Shown: positions 26,175-34,412, counted from the first letter of the stretch. The stretch is 64,000 bases of DNA from Hymenobacter sedentarius (GCF_001507645.1 NZ_CP013909.1:2604001-2668000); one strand, 5' to 3'. Made by a program: numbers and translations. Notes: generated from the sequence alone by a model not told the origin.

Positions 26175-27035
26175 ATGCTCACCGCCCTCGCCAACACGCT
26201 CCCGCATTTTCGCCACACCAATTCCGGCCAGTTTTTCCTCATGGCCGGCCCCTGCGTCATCGAAGGTGAAGACATGGCGCTGCGCATTGCCGAGCGCATC
26301 AAGCACATCACCGACAAGCTCCAGATTCCCTTTATTTTCAAAGGCTCCTACCGCAAGGCTAACCGCTCGCGGCTCGATTCCTTCACCGGTATCGGCGACG
26401 AAACCGCGCTGCGCATCCTGCAGAAAGTAGGCCGCGAAATCGGCGTGCCCACCGTCACCGACATCCACGAATCGGGCGAGGCGGCGCTGGCGGCGGAGTA
26501 CGTCGACGTGCTGCAAATTCCCGCTTTCCTGTGCCGGCAAACCGATTTGCTCATTGCCGCGGCCCAAACCGGCAAAGTGGTGAACGTGAAAAAAGGCCAG
26601 TTCCTGAGCGGCGAGGCCATGAAATGGGCCGTGGATAAAATCCGGCAGTCCGGCAATGAGCACGTCATCCTCACCGAGCGCGGCAACTCCTTTGGCTATT
26701 CCGACCTCGTGGTGGATTTCCGCAACCTGCCCGCCATGCGCGAATTCCAGGTGCCCGTGGTAATGGACGTGACGCACTCGCTGCAGCGCCCCAACCAGAG
26801 CAGCGGCGTGACCGGCGGCCAGCCCGCCCTCATCGAAACCATCGCCAAAGCCGCTATTGCCGTGGGCGCCGACGGCCTGTTCATCGAAACCCACCCCACG
26901 CCGGCCACCGCGCTATCCGACGGCGCCAACATGCTGCCGCTCGACCAACTCGAAGCCCTGATGGTAAAGCTTACGCGGGTGCGCGAGGCCATTCGGGACT
27001 CTGGTGAGGTTGACCCGCAGGGGCTACAGGCCTAA
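26175..27035 (+). CDS. kdsA: 3-deoxy-8-phosphooctulonate (KDO-8-P) synthase
   Basis: Condenses arabinose 5-phosphate with phosphoenolpyruvate to KDO 8-phosphate, the first committed step to the KDO of the lipopolysaccharide core. The sequence has AGPCVIEGEDMALRIAE near 24-40, FKGSYRKANRSR (PEP/A5P-binding), TDIHESGEA, LQIPAFLCRQTDLL, NVKKGQFLSGEAMKW and DVTHSLQRPNQ. Length 286 residues is slightly above the Escherichia coli enzyme. The Asn in NVKKGQF at the position that is Cys in metal-dependent forms suggests the metal-independent class; this is an inference from the motif. It lies 6 bp after the TPMT-like gene. Confidence 0.96.
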   Translation: MLTALANTLPHFRHTNSGQFFLMAGPCVIEGEDMALRIAERIKHITDKLQIPFIFKGSYRKANRSRLDSFTGIGDETALRILQKVGREIGVPTVTDIHESGEAALAAEYVDVLQIPAFLCRQTDLLIAAAQTGKVVNVKKGQFLSGEAMKWAVDKIRQSGNEHVILTERGNSFGYSDLVVDFRNLPAMREFQVPVVMDVTHSLQRPNQSSGVTGGQPALIETIAKAAIAVGADGLFIETHPTPATALSDGANMLPLDQLEALMVKLTRVREAIRDSGEVDPQGLQA

Positions 27036-27059
27036 AATGGGACTAGTTGAATAGAGCCA

Positions 27060-27587
27060 ATGATTGAGTTTCGGCTTTATAAATCTCGCTGGAAAGCCCA
27101 GAGGTTGTTGCTTGGGTGTGCTGCCTTCGTCGGTATTGGCTTCTTCTTGCTGGGACAACCAGGCACACCACAAGTGGTAATCTGGGCAATTATTGGCTTC
27201 TTCGGCCTTTGTTTTTCCATCGGCATTTTCCAACTCCTTGACCGCCGTCCCCAGATTATTGTCAACGAGTTCGGGGTGTTTGACCGCACCACGCATCACG
27301 AATTCATAAATTGGGAACTCATTCGGGATGCTTACCTCGTCGAGATACACCGCCAGCAATTCGTATGCTTAGTGGTAGATGAGGCATTCGAGCCTTCTCG
27401 AAAAAAAGGCCAATTCCACCAAGGCATGGCGAAACTAGGCAAAGAGCTAGGATTTCAGGAGCTGAATATTTCCCTCGGCCCCGTTGACGTCGATGCCATA
27501 CGCTTCGCTGAATTTCTGCTGGCAATGCGGGGCGCCGAGCGGCCCGAGCGAGAAGTCCTGGTCCGGAAGGCAATTGCCACCCAATAA
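27060..27587 (+). CDS. STM3941-like membrane protein
   Basis: Conserved membrane protein of unknown function that resembles the STM3941 family. Two transmembrane helices, LLGCAAFVGIGFFLLGQ (about 18-34) and VIWAIIGFFGLCFSIGIF (about 40-57), are followed by a cytosolic PH-like beta domain: PQIIVNEFGVFDRTT, INWELIRDAYLVEIHRQ, then a helix with VDAIRFAEFLLAMRG. Length 175 residues. It follows kdsA by 24 bp on the same strand and is convergent with the next gene. Base composition is lower in GC than the flanking genes, which may mark a later arrival. Confidence 0.72.
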   Translation: MIEFRLYKSRWKAQRLLLGCAAFVGIGFFLLGQPGTPQVVIWAIIGFFGLCFSIGIFQLLDRRPQIIVNEFGVFDRTTHHEFINWELIRDAYLVEIHRQQFVCLVVDEAFEPSRKKGQFHQGMAKLGKELGFQELNISLGPVDVDAIRFAEFLLAMRGAERPEREVLVRKAIATQ

Positions 27588-27599
27588 TCCAAACTGTAC

Positions 27600-28415
27600 T
27601 TAAGCGCGCAGCCAGAAGTGCTGCTTGGGCTGATTCTTGCGAAAGAAAACCAGCCCAATATAAAATAGGTCAACCGTCATGGTCACCTCCGGATGGGCCT
27701 TGATGGCCTCCCAGGCCTGCTCCATTTCCTCTGACCAGTGGATGTCGTCGAAGACAAACACGGATTCGTTGGTTCGGTGGGCCAGGCACAGCTCGAAGTA
27801 GCGCAGCGTCGGCTCGAGGCGGTGGTTGCCGTCGAAAAAGGCAAAGTCGACGGGTTTGCTCAGGGCGGCCAGGGCAAGAGCGAGGGTGTCGTCGATGTTG
27901 CCTTCGACAATGTTGATGTTGCTAAGGCCCAGCGTGGCAAACGTTTCGCGGGCCACGGTGGCCACGTTGGGGCAGCCTTCGAAGGTGACGACTTGCTGGC
28001 GCGAGTCGGCCGCAGCCAGGTAAGAGGTGGTGAGCCCCAGCGAGGTGCCCAATTCTAAAATCGTGGCCGGCCGGAAATAATTGACCAGCCGAAACAGCAG
28101 CTTCGCCAGGTGCGGCGGTTTGGCCGCGGTCCGGGCAATGTCGGCAATGCGGCGCTGCTGGCCGGCGCCGGTGTGCGAACCGGCCCCGAAATCGGTGACG
28201 CCAATGCTGGCCGAGCTGCGGAGCAACTCCCGACGCCGCTCCTCGATGGGGGCATAGGCCCCAAAAAAGCCGGTGTGGCGCACCACCGAGGTGTAGAGCC
28301 CAAACACGAATGGGGAGTGGAGCCCGTGGGCATTGCCCGAACGAAGCCAGAAGCGGAAGTAAGCGAGGAGTTGAAACAAGAAGCGGGCGGGCAATGCGAA
28401 CCGCAAAGGTCGCAC
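27600..28415 (-). CDS. Class I SAM-dependent methyltransferase (O-methyltransferase-like)
   Basis: Predicted methyltransferase with the Methyltransf_24 type fold; substrate unknown. Motif I is ILELGTSLGLTTSYLA at about residues 118-133, followed by VVTFEGCPNVATVARETF, VDFAFFDGNHRLEPTLRYF and FVFDDIHWSEEMEQAWE, as in caffeoyl-CoA/catechol O-methyltransferase relatives. The first 100 residues form a separate helical segment with FRFWLRSGNAHGLHSPF, a pattern seen in Bacteroidota homologues. Length 271 residues. It is encoded 27 bp downstream of apaG on the same strand, so the two may share a transcript. Confidence 0.86.
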   Translation of the reverse strand: MRPLRFALPARFLFQLLAYFRFWLRSGNAHGLHSPFVFGLYTSVVRHTGFFGAYAPIEERRRELLRSSASIGVTDFGAGSHTGAGQQRRIADIARTAAKPPHLAKLLFRLVNYFRPATILELGTSLGLTTSYLAAADSRQQVVTFEGCPNVATVARETFATLGLSNINIVEGNIDDTLALALAALSKPVDFAFFDGNHRLEPTLRYFELCLAHRTNESVFVFDDIHWSEEMEQAWEAIKAHPEVTMTVDLFYIGLVFFRKNQPKQHFWLRA

Positions 28416-28442
28416 GCCCGCCCGCTATTCTCCGAAAGGTTA

Positions 28443-28829
28443 TTAATTGAGCCGATAGGGCACCATCAGCGTGAACTCGGGGATTTCCACGGAGAATTCC
28501 TGGCCGTTGGCCAGGCGCTCCATTAGGTAGGTGCCGCGCATCTTGCCCACCCCCGATTTCAGGTTGCAGCCGCTTACGTACTGGTGCGCCTCGCCGGGCT
28601 CGAGCACGGGCTGACGGCCCACCACGCCTTCGCCCTCCACTTCGCGCACCACGCCGTTGGCGTCGTGGATGTGCCAGTGTCGTCGCAATAGCTTCACGGT
28701 AAACTCGCTATTATTGCGAATATCTATTTTATAGGCGAATACGAAATGCTCTTGGCCGGGGCTGGAGTAATCGGGCAGGTAGTTGGTCGTAACCGAAACG
28801 GTGACGCCTTGCGTAGTGGTGGTGGGCAT
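28443..28829 (-). CDS. apaG: ApaG domain protein
   Basis: Small (128-residue) fibronectin-III-like protein of the ApaG family, named for association with the diadenosine tetraphosphatase ApaH and for Co/Mg efflux phenotypes; the biochemical role is unresolved. Diagnostic stretches are VTTNYLPDYSSPGQEHFVFA, LRRHWHIHDANG, EVEGEGVVGRQPVLEPGEAH and GTYLMERLANGQEF. The start at 28829 (MPTTTTQGVTVSVTTNY) gives normal length. It is divergent from ung across a 114-bp gap. Confidence 0.94.
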   Translation of the reverse strand: MPTTTTQGVTVSVTTNYLPDYSSPGQEHFVFAYKIDIRNNSEFTVKLLRRHWHIHDANGVVREVEGEGVVGRQPVLEPGEAHQYVSGCNLKSGVGKMRGTYLMERLANGQEFSVEIPEFTLMVPYRLN

Positions 28830-28943
28830 AGGTCTCGTAGCTTATAGGTAGCTGCGGGCGTAACATGCGCCCGCCAGAATTGGTTTTACGCAAAAGTTAC
28901 GCTTGAACGCCGCAAAAGCCCATTTATTTCCCTAAAAATTTCG

Positions 28944-29606
28944 ATGGTAAAGATAGCCGAAAGCTGGCAGCACGTGTTAGCCGATGAGTTTGAGAAGCCA
29001 TACTTCCAACGTCTAATTGCCTTTGTGAAAGGGGAGTATGCCACGGCTACCGTTTACCCGGCCGGGCCCCAGATTTTTCATGCGTTCGACGCCACGCCGT
29101 TCGACAAAGTGAAGGTGGTGATACTGGGCCAGGACCCCTATCACGGCCGAAACCAGGCGCACGGGCTTTCCTTCTCGGTACAGGACGGGCAGCGCACGCC
29201 GCCTTCGCTGCAGAATATTTTTAAGGAGTTGCAGGACGACATTCCCGGTACCACGCCCGCCACCAACGGCAACCTCGACCGCTGGGCCCAGCAAGGCGTG
29301 CTCCTCCTCAATGCCACCCTTACCGTGCGGGCCGGCGAGCCCGCCTCGCACCAGAAAAAAGGCTGGGAAGAATTTACCGACGCCGTTATCCGCAAGGTGT
29401 CGGAAGAGAAAGAGCACGTCGTATTCATTCTCTGGGGCGCGTACGCCGGCAAGAAATCTGAGCTGATTGACGAGAAAAAACACCTGGTAATCAAATCGGT
29501 GCATCCCTCTCCATTTGCGGCTGATAAAGGATTTTTTGGCAGCAAGCCCTTTAGCAAGACCAATGCGTGGCTCAAGAGTAAAGGGCTGACGCCGATAGAG
29601 TGGTAG
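28944..29606 (+). CDS. ung: Uracil-DNA glycosylase
   Basis: Removes uracil from DNA in base excision repair. The catalytic water-activating loop is VVILGQDPYHGRNQAHGLSF at about residues 56-75 (Asp in GQDPYHG), and the minor-groove loop is HPSPFAADKGFFGSKPFSK near 191-209. LLLNATLTV and VVFILWGAYAGKK are also family typical. Length 220 residues fits family 1. Downstream is a palindromic element with an internal terminator, shared with convergent lepB. Confidence 0.97.
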   Translation: MVKIAESWQHVLADEFEKPYFQRLIAFVKGEYATATVYPAGPQIFHAFDATPFDKVKVVILGQDPYHGRNQAHGLSFSVQDGQRTPPSLQNIFKELQDDIPGTTPATNGNLDRWAQQGVLLLNATLTVRAGEPASHQKKGWEEFTDAVIRKVSEEKEHVVFILWGAYAGKKSELIDEKKHLVIKSVHPSPFAADKGFFGSKPFSKTNAWLKSKGLTPIEW

Positions 29607-29625
29607 CTCAACCTCGACCTTGAGG

Positions 29626-29787
29626 AACCTCACCCCCGGCCCCTCTCCAAAAGAGAGGGGAGCCTGGCACAAGGGTTTAGCTCAATTTCTAAAAACGGAA
29701 AGCCCCAGCTCAAGATTGAACTGGGGCTTTTTCATTGAATTGACATCAGGCTCCCCTCTCCGCGGGAGAGGGGCCGGGGGTGAGGTT
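29626..29787. repeat. Palindromic element with internal terminator (AACCTCACCCCCGG family)
   Basis: Arms of about 40 bp: AACCTCACCCCCGGCCCCTC with an AGAGAGGGGAGCC inner end on the left (29626-29666), and the complement ending CCGGGGGTGAGGTT on the right (29747-29787). Each arm contains its own small stem (CCCCTCTC/GAGAGGGG). The core carries a terminator hairpin. It lies between convergent ung and lepB; a second copy with the same design is at 55611-55771. Confidence 0.92.
29699..29732 (+). terminator. Terminator inside palindromic element
   Basis: AAAGCCCCAGCTCAA pairs with TTGAACTGGGGCTTTTT. It would stop ung transcription and lies in the core of the 29626-29787 element. Confidence 0.85.
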
Positions 29788-29809
29788 CCGCCCGGGCTGA
29801 GGTCAACTT

Positions 29810-30958
29810 CTAGTGAATCAGGTTGAACAGCCGGTTCCACCGGATTTTATGCCAGAAATCAGCATTGGGGTCAACTGACAGCCAGATGAGCACGGCCTTT
29901 CCCACGACGTGGTCTTCGGGCACGAAGCCCCAGAAGCGCGAGTCTTCGGAGTTGTGGCGGTTGTCGCCCATCATCATGTAATAGTTCTGCTTAACGGTGT
30001 AGCTGGTGAGCATTTTGCCGTTTTGGTAAATCATGCCGTCTTTCCAGGTGATGCCAGTGTTGTGCTCGTAGCGGGCCACGATTTTGTAATAAATAGCGGC
30101 ATTGCCGGGCGTGAGGGCGATGGTCTGGCCTTTCTTGGGAATGGGCAGCGGGCCGTAATTGTCGAGCGTCCAGCCGCGGGGCGTGGCGCTCATGGCGTCG
30201 GAATTGCGGAAATCGGCCACGTCAGGAAACAGCTGCACCTGCGGCTGAATGACGGTCATGCTCTTCACGTAGGACTGCTTGCGGAAGTAGTTGGCCGCCG
30301 CCACCGTGCAGCTGATGGCGTAACCCGATTTGCCGTCGGGCGTGGTGACGGCCTGCGGGCTCCCGTTGGGCTGGTCGTAGTCGACGACGCCCTGGGCGCG
30401 CAAGGCGGCCAGCACCTCGTCGTTGGGATTGTCGACCTGCATGAAGTAGGTGGTTTCCAGGCCGGGAGGCGTCACGCCGGGCTTGCCGTTGAGGTACACC
30501 TGGGCATCCTTGATTTCGAGGGTGTCGCCGGCTACGGCCACGCAGCGCTTGATGTAGTTGGTGCGCAGGTCGGCGGGGTACTGCGACTCGTGGGGCACGT
30601 GAAACACCACCACGTCGTTGCGCTTAATGCTACTAAAGCCCGGCAGCCGGTAGGTGGGCAGCTGAATCAGCTCGGAGTAGCTTTTGAGGCCCGTGCCCCA
30701 GATGGTTTGGTGGGTGAGGGGCACCTGCAGCGGCGTTTGGGGCGTGATGGGGCCGTAGTGCAACTTGCTCACAAACAGGTAGTCGCCCACCAGCAGCGAA
30801 TTCTCCATACTGGGCGAGGGAATGGTGTACGCCTCAAACGTAGCCCAACGAATGAGCGTAGCCGCCACAATGGCAAAAATCAACGAATCGGCCCATTCAC
30901 GGCCCTTCGTTTTAGGCGGTTTGGGGGTAGTGGAACGGTCAGTTTTGAGCAGTGACAT
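29810..30958 (-). CDS. lepB: Signal peptidase I
   Basis: Inner-membrane serine protease that removes signal peptides from exported proteins. After a cytosolic N-terminus, the membrane helix ADSLIFAIVAATLIRWATF precedes the catalytic Ser in IPSPSMENSLLVGDY at about residue 50, and the catalytic Lys lies in NYIKRCVAVAGDTLEI. The C-terminal signature GDNRHNSEDSRFWGFVP is intact. At 382 residues it is longer than the Escherichia coli enzyme, with a central insertion, as usual in Bacteroidota. It is the last gene of the parA-parB-DUF5683-dapB-lepB cluster. Confidence 0.96.
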   Translation of the reverse strand: MSLLKTDRSTTPKPPKTKGREWADSLIFAIVAATLIRWATFEAYTIPSPSMENSLLVGDYLFVSKLHYGPITPQTPLQVPLTHQTIWGTGLKSYSELIQLPTYRLPGFSSIKRNDVVVFHVPHESQYPADLRTNYIKRCVAVAGDTLEIKDAQVYLNGKPGVTPPGLETTYFMQVDNPNDEVLAALRAQGVVDYDQPNGSPQAVTTPDGKSGYAISCTVAAANYFRKQSYVKSMTVIQPQVQLFPDVADFRNSDAMSATPRGWTLDNYGPLPIPKKGQTIALTPGNAAIYYKIVARYEHNTGITWKDGMIYQNGKMLTSYTVKQNYYMMMGDNRHNSEDSRFWGFVPEDHVVGKAVLIWLSVDPNADFWHKIRWNRLFNLIH

Positions 30959-31049
30959 GGGGGAGCAAGCTTGGGCCTGGCAATGAAAATCAGGTAAAGA
31001 AACGCAGCAGAATGCTGGCAGGCGCCACCACCCCGAGCAGGTGGGGCAA

Positions 31050-31769
31050 TTACAAATCCAACAGTTCTTTCATTCCAAAGACGCCCTTGCGGCCGGGCAG
31101 CCACTCGGCGGCCAGCAGCGCGCCCATGGCAAAGCCTTCGCGGCTGTGGGCTTCGTGCTTGAGCTCCAGGGTATCAACGGCCGACGTATAAGTAACAATG
31201 TGCGTGCCCACGGCGTCGCCGGTGCGCTCACTGAGGATGGCCAGTTCGGCCTCGGTTTGGGCCGGCTCGTTACGCCAGCTGGTTTTGCTGGGGAAGTGGC
31301 GGATGATGCCTTCGGCTGTGGTGAGAGCCGTGCCGCTGGGCTGGTCGATTTTCTGGGTGTGGTGGATTTCGCGTACCGACACGTCGTACCCGCCAAACTG
31401 GTGCATTTTGGCCGCCATGTACTCATTAAAGTGGAAGAACAGGTTCACGCCCACGCTGTAATTAGAGGCGTAAAACAAGCTGCCATTCAGTTCCTTGGTC
31501 AGGGTTTTGGCTTCTTCGAAGTGGTGCAGCCAGCCCGTGGAGCCGCACACCACGGGAATGCCCTGGCGCAGGCAGGCCGCGATATTGGCCAATGCCGAAT
31601 CGGGATGCGTGAATTCGATGGCCACATCGGCCGTGGCGGGCGTGAAGTCGGTGATGTTGAGCTGGCTGGCGTGCAAGTCCACAATGCCCGCGATTTCGTG
31701 GCCGCGCTCCGCAGCCAGCGCCGCAATGGTTTGGCCCATTTTCCCGTAGCCGATGAGTAGAATTTTCAT
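31050..31769 (-). CDS. dapB: 4-hydroxy-tetrahydrodipicolinate reductase
   Basis: NAD(P)H-dependent reductase in the diaminopimelate and lysine pathway, supplying meso-DAP for peptidoglycan. The N-terminal Rossmann motif is LLIGYGKMGQTIAALA, VVCGSTGW is the nicotinamide-side motif at about 89-96, and the substrate/catalytic block is EIHHTQKIDQPSGTALT with paired His and the Lys. I use the ATG at 31769 (MKILLIGYGKMG), giving 239 residues; the frame is open upstream but starts right at the cofactor-binding strand in relatives. It lies between DUF5683 and lepB, the usual order in this phylum. Confidence 0.96.
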   Translation of the reverse strand: MKILLIGYGKMGQTIAALAAERGHEIAGIVDLHASQLNITDFTPATADVAIEFTHPDSALANIAACLRQGIPVVCGSTGWLHHFEEAKTLTKELNGSLFYASNYSVGVNLFFHFNEYMAAKMHQFGGYDVSVREIHHTQKIDQPSGTALTTAEGIIRHFPSKTSWRNEPAQTEAELAILSERTGDAVGTHIVTYTSAVDTLELKHEAHSREGFAMGALLAAEWLPGRKGVFGMKELLDL

Positions 31770-31878
31770 GCGTGGTAGTAAGTAATCGGTAGTCGGGTAG
31801 TCTAGCAAAAGGCAATGGACCAAAATTGAGCTGCCAAGTTGGGGTATTGGCTACTGCAAGCCGACCATTTAAGAAAAT

Positions 31879-32610
31879 TTATTTGACCCGTAGCGCAAAC
31901 AGGACGCCCGGCGCCGTGGGCAGGGCCAGGGCCCGCCCGGGCACCGGCAGCAGCGCCGGCTGCCAGTGCAGGCTCAGGTCTTCGCTCACGTCGAAGCTCT
32001 TGAGGTGGGCATCGACCAAGGCATCGACGATTTGCAAGCTGTAGGCCAGGCCGATGTAGAGGTAGAACAGGTCGCGGTTGCCGCGGTAGAAGCGAATGCC
32101 GGTATTAATGGCGTCGATGCTGGGTTCGCGCCGAACGGGCATCGGCAGGCTAATGTCCTGCGGGCGAGCCCCCCCCGCGACACCCGCCTGGGAAGTGAGC
32201 AAATTGCTGGCGTCGACGTACTGCCGAAAGCGGGTCTGGTAGAAATATTCCCCATAAATAACGCCGCCCAGGGAGCCATAGACCAAGGGCAGCTTCCACC
32301 ACCGGTGGTTGTAAATCTGGCCGGCGCCGGGCAGAATGGCCGCCAGCAGCGCCGCCTTGCCGGGCCGGGTGAGGCGAATGCCCGGAAAGCCAAAGGCGCG
32401 AAACATGTGCTCGGTGCGCTTGGCCGAATCGGCAGCGGCTTTCCTGCGCTTGTCGGCGGGCGTAACCACCACCTCGCGGGTCTCGGTCGTATCCGGGCGA
32501 ATCACGGGCGGTGTGGGCGGGGCAAACACCTGCGCCCGGCCGCCGTTGCCGGCCAAGAGCAGGCCCACGAAAACCAGCAGGGCCGCGATGTGGTGATACG
32601 ATTTTGTCAT
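31879..32610 (-). CDS. DUF5683 domain protein
   Basis: Conserved Bacteroidota protein of unknown function, nearly always found between parB and dapB as here. It has a signal peptide (HIAALLVFVGLLLAGNGGRAQ), a proline- and charge-rich linker, and the DUF5683 core at about 95-200: RPGKAALLAAILPGAGQIYN, WWKLPLVYGSLGGVIYGEYF and RGNRDLFYLYIGLAYSLQIV, which contain hydrophobic hairpins. The tail is poorly conserved. Length 243 residues. An envelope role is suggested by the signal peptide and membrane-like segments. Confidence 0.88.
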   Translation of the reverse strand: MTKSYHHIAALLVFVGLLLAGNGGRAQVFAPPTPPVIRPDTTETREVVVTPADKRRKAAADSAKRTEHMFRAFGFPGIRLTRPGKAALLAAILPGAGQIYNHRWWKLPLVYGSLGGVIYGEYFYQTRFRQYVDASNLLTSQAGVAGGARPQDISLPMPVRREPSIDAINTGIRFYRGNRDLFYLYIGLAYSLQIVDALVDAHLKSFDVSEDLSLHWQPALLPVPGRALALPTAPGVLFALRVK

Positions 32611-32721
32611 AGCAAACCTGCTAACGGAAAACGCCCGGATTTAGCGTATTAGCCGGCTTTGGCCCCCGAAGAATGACTCTTCGGCGGATAGAGAGCCCGC
32701 ACCTACCACCTGAGGGTGGTA

Positions 32722-33714
32722 TCAGGAGGGATGCAAAATGTGCAGGATGCGCTGCATGTCCTCCACCGAATCGAAAGCAATTTTGATTTCGCCGCTGCCC
32801 TTGGGGCCGGGGCGCACCTGCACCCGCGAGCCAAACCGGTCGGTGAGGTGGCGCTCGGTGCGGCGCAGCTCGGCGGCGGGCACGACGGATTGAGCCGGCG
32901 TTGTGGCGGTGGTAGCGCCGGCTTCGGTTCCATTGGTAGCCGTAGGCCGGCCAAAACCGCTGCGAACTAACTCTTCCACCCGGCGCACGGACAGTTCCTC
33001 GGCCACAATCTTGCGGAACAGCTCCACCTGGGCCTTGGGGTCTTCGATGCCGATGAGGGCACGGGCGTGGCCCATGCTGATTTCGGCGTCGCGCAGGCCA
33101 ATCTGCACGTCGGGCGGCAGCTTGAGCAGGCGCAGGTAGTTGGTAACGGTCGAGCGGTTTTTGCCCACCCGGTCGCCCAGCTCTTCCTGGCGCAGGTTGC
33201 ACTCGCTCAGCAGGCGCTGGTAGCTGAGGGCAATTTCGATGGCATTCAGGTTTTCGCGCTGAATGTTCTCAATCAGGGCCATTTCCAGCATTTGCTGGTC
33301 GTCGGCCTTGCGGATGTAAGCCGGGATGGTCTCCAGGCCGGCCAGCTTGGAGGCTTGCAAACGCCGCTCGCCCGAAATGAGCTGGTAGGCGTTGGTGCCG
33401 AGCTGGCGCAGGGTCACGGGCTGAATAATGCCCTGAATTTTAATGCTTTCGGCCAGTTCCTGGAGGGCTTGCTGGTCGAAGTGGGTGCGGGGCTGGTAGG
33501 GGTTGGCCTCGATGTGCTCCACCGAAATAAAGCCCACCGAATTGACCGGGTGCGACACCAGCCGGTCGCTGGGGCCGGGCCGGTCGCCTTTTTTCTCGTA
33601 GCTCCCCTCAATCAGGGCGTTCAGGCCCCGGCCCAGGCCGCCAATCTTGCGCTTAGGGATAGGAGCCGCGGCCGTGGCCGGAGTGGTTTTCTCGTCGTTC
33701 TTCTCTGGAGTCAT
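32722..33714 (-). CDS. parB: Chromosome-partitioning protein ParB
   Basis: Centromere (parS)-binding CTPase that works with ParA in chromosome segregation. The N-terminus has the ParA-interacting start RKIGGLGRGLNALI, then box I EHIEANPYQPRTHFDQQAL, the CTP-binding GERRLQASKLAGL, the AL-IENIQREN-NAIE block and a helix-turn-helix (LRQEELGDRVGKNRSTVTNY), with a C-terminal dimerisation segment. I take the ATG at 33714 (MTPEKNDEK); in-frame ATGs at 33750 and 33789 would add up to 25 residues with no family resemblance. It is 110 bp downstream of a toxin-antitoxin-like pair that separates it from parA. Confidence 0.94.
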   Translation of the reverse strand: MTPEKNDEKTTPATAAAPIPKRKIGGLGRGLNALIEGSYEKKGDRPGPSDRLVSHPVNSVGFISVEHIEANPYQPRTHFDQQALQELAESIKIQGIIQPVTLRQLGTNAYQLISGERRLQASKLAGLETIPAYIRKADDQQMLEMALIENIQRENLNAIEIALSYQRLLSECNLRQEELGDRVGKNRSTVTNYLRLLKLPPDVQIGLRDAEISMGHARALIGIEDPKAQVELFRKIVAEELSVRRVEELVRSGFGRPTATNGTEAGATTATTPAQSVVPAAELRRTERHLTDRFGSRVQVRPGPKGSGEIKIAFDSVEDMQRILHILHPS

Positions 33715-33824
33715 CTCGGCAAGGTCCTGTTGGCCGAAAGGTCGGCGCATACGGAACTTCAAAATTACGGATTGTTGGGCGAAGGACAAGCCGGGAAGTT
33801 TGGCGGGTCCGGTTCAGCTTGAAA

Positions 33825-34160
33825 TCAGGCCAGTTGCAGGCAGTGAACTTCGCTTTCGGGAGCCAACGTGGTATAAATCATCATCTGATGCGTTCGCAAT
33901 AAGTCGGCAACCTGGGCGCTGGGCAAGTTGCCGGTTCGCAGCAAAATGACTTTCGGTGGGGAGCCGCGCAATAAACTCAGGTCTAAAAAATCTTCGTCCT
34001 GGGTTAAAATAACAAACCCGTGCTGCTGCGCATATTCCCAGATTGCGGAATCGCGGCGGTCTGTGAGGCCCAGGCGTCGCACTTGTTCACTACCTGGAAA
34101 AAGCTCTTGTAATTGCTTAACCAGCCGGTACGAAAGGTTTTGGTCAATAAGCAGCTTCAT
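33825..34160 (-). CDS. DUF5615 PIN-like protein (putative toxin/nuclease)
   Basis: Putative PIN-like ribonuclease of the DUF5615 family, usually encoded after a DUF433 protein in what are taken to be toxin-antitoxin modules. The 111 residues show LLIDQNLSYRLVKQLQELFP at the N-terminus with the first acidic residue (Asp6), then GLTDRRDSAIWEYAQQHGFV and ILTQDEDFLDL with the acidic cluster, and LLRTGN near 87. The start overlaps the stop of the DUF433 gene by one base (TAATG), implying coupling. The activity is inferred from the family, not shown. The pair lies between parA and parB, which are normally adjacent. Confidence 0.85.
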   Translation of the reverse strand: MKLLIDQNLSYRLVKQLQELFPGSEQVRRLGLTDRRDSAIWEYAQQHGFVILTQDEDFLDLSLLRGSPPKVILLRTGNLPSAQVADLLRTHQMMIYTTLAPESEVHCLQLA

Positions 34161-34390
34161 TAAGCCACTAGCCGGGTGTGGCGCTGCCGGTCAGCAGCAT
34201 AGCGCAGGCAAGCCCGAATCAACTCTTCGGTCAACTCAGGAAAATCCTCAATGATGTCGGCGTTGCTCATGCCATTGCCCAACCAACCGAGCACATCGTC
34301 CACACTGATGCGGGTGCCGATAATGCACGCCCGCCCAAACCGGATTTCCGGGTCGATGCCAATTAACGGGTGGGCAGGGGAGGTATACAT
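34160..34390 (-). CDS. DUF433 protein (putative antitoxin)
   Basis: Small (76-residue) DUF433 protein, a helix-turn-helix-like family that partners DUF5615 or other PIN proteins as a likely antitoxin and DNA-binding autorepressor. Typical sequence is PEIRFGRACIIGTRISVDDV followed by LGWLGNGMSNADIIEDFPEL and LTEELIRACLRYAADRQ. It overlaps the DUF5615 gene by one base. A strong bidirectional hairpin at 34413-34483 separates it from parA, so the module probably has its own promoter; I could not identify one. Confidence 0.85.
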   Translation of the reverse strand: MYTSPAHPLIGIDPEIRFGRACIIGTRISVDDVLGWLGNGMSNADIIEDFPELTEELIRACLRYAADRQRHTRLVA

Positions 34391-34412
34391 TAGAAGCCTA
34401 AGGTATGACTTT

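Noticed and set aside
33825..34390. DUF433/DUF5615 as an active phage-defence system
   Set aside because: Only a two-gene toxin-antitoxin-like pair is present, with no further defence genes around it; a defence label would go beyond the evidence.
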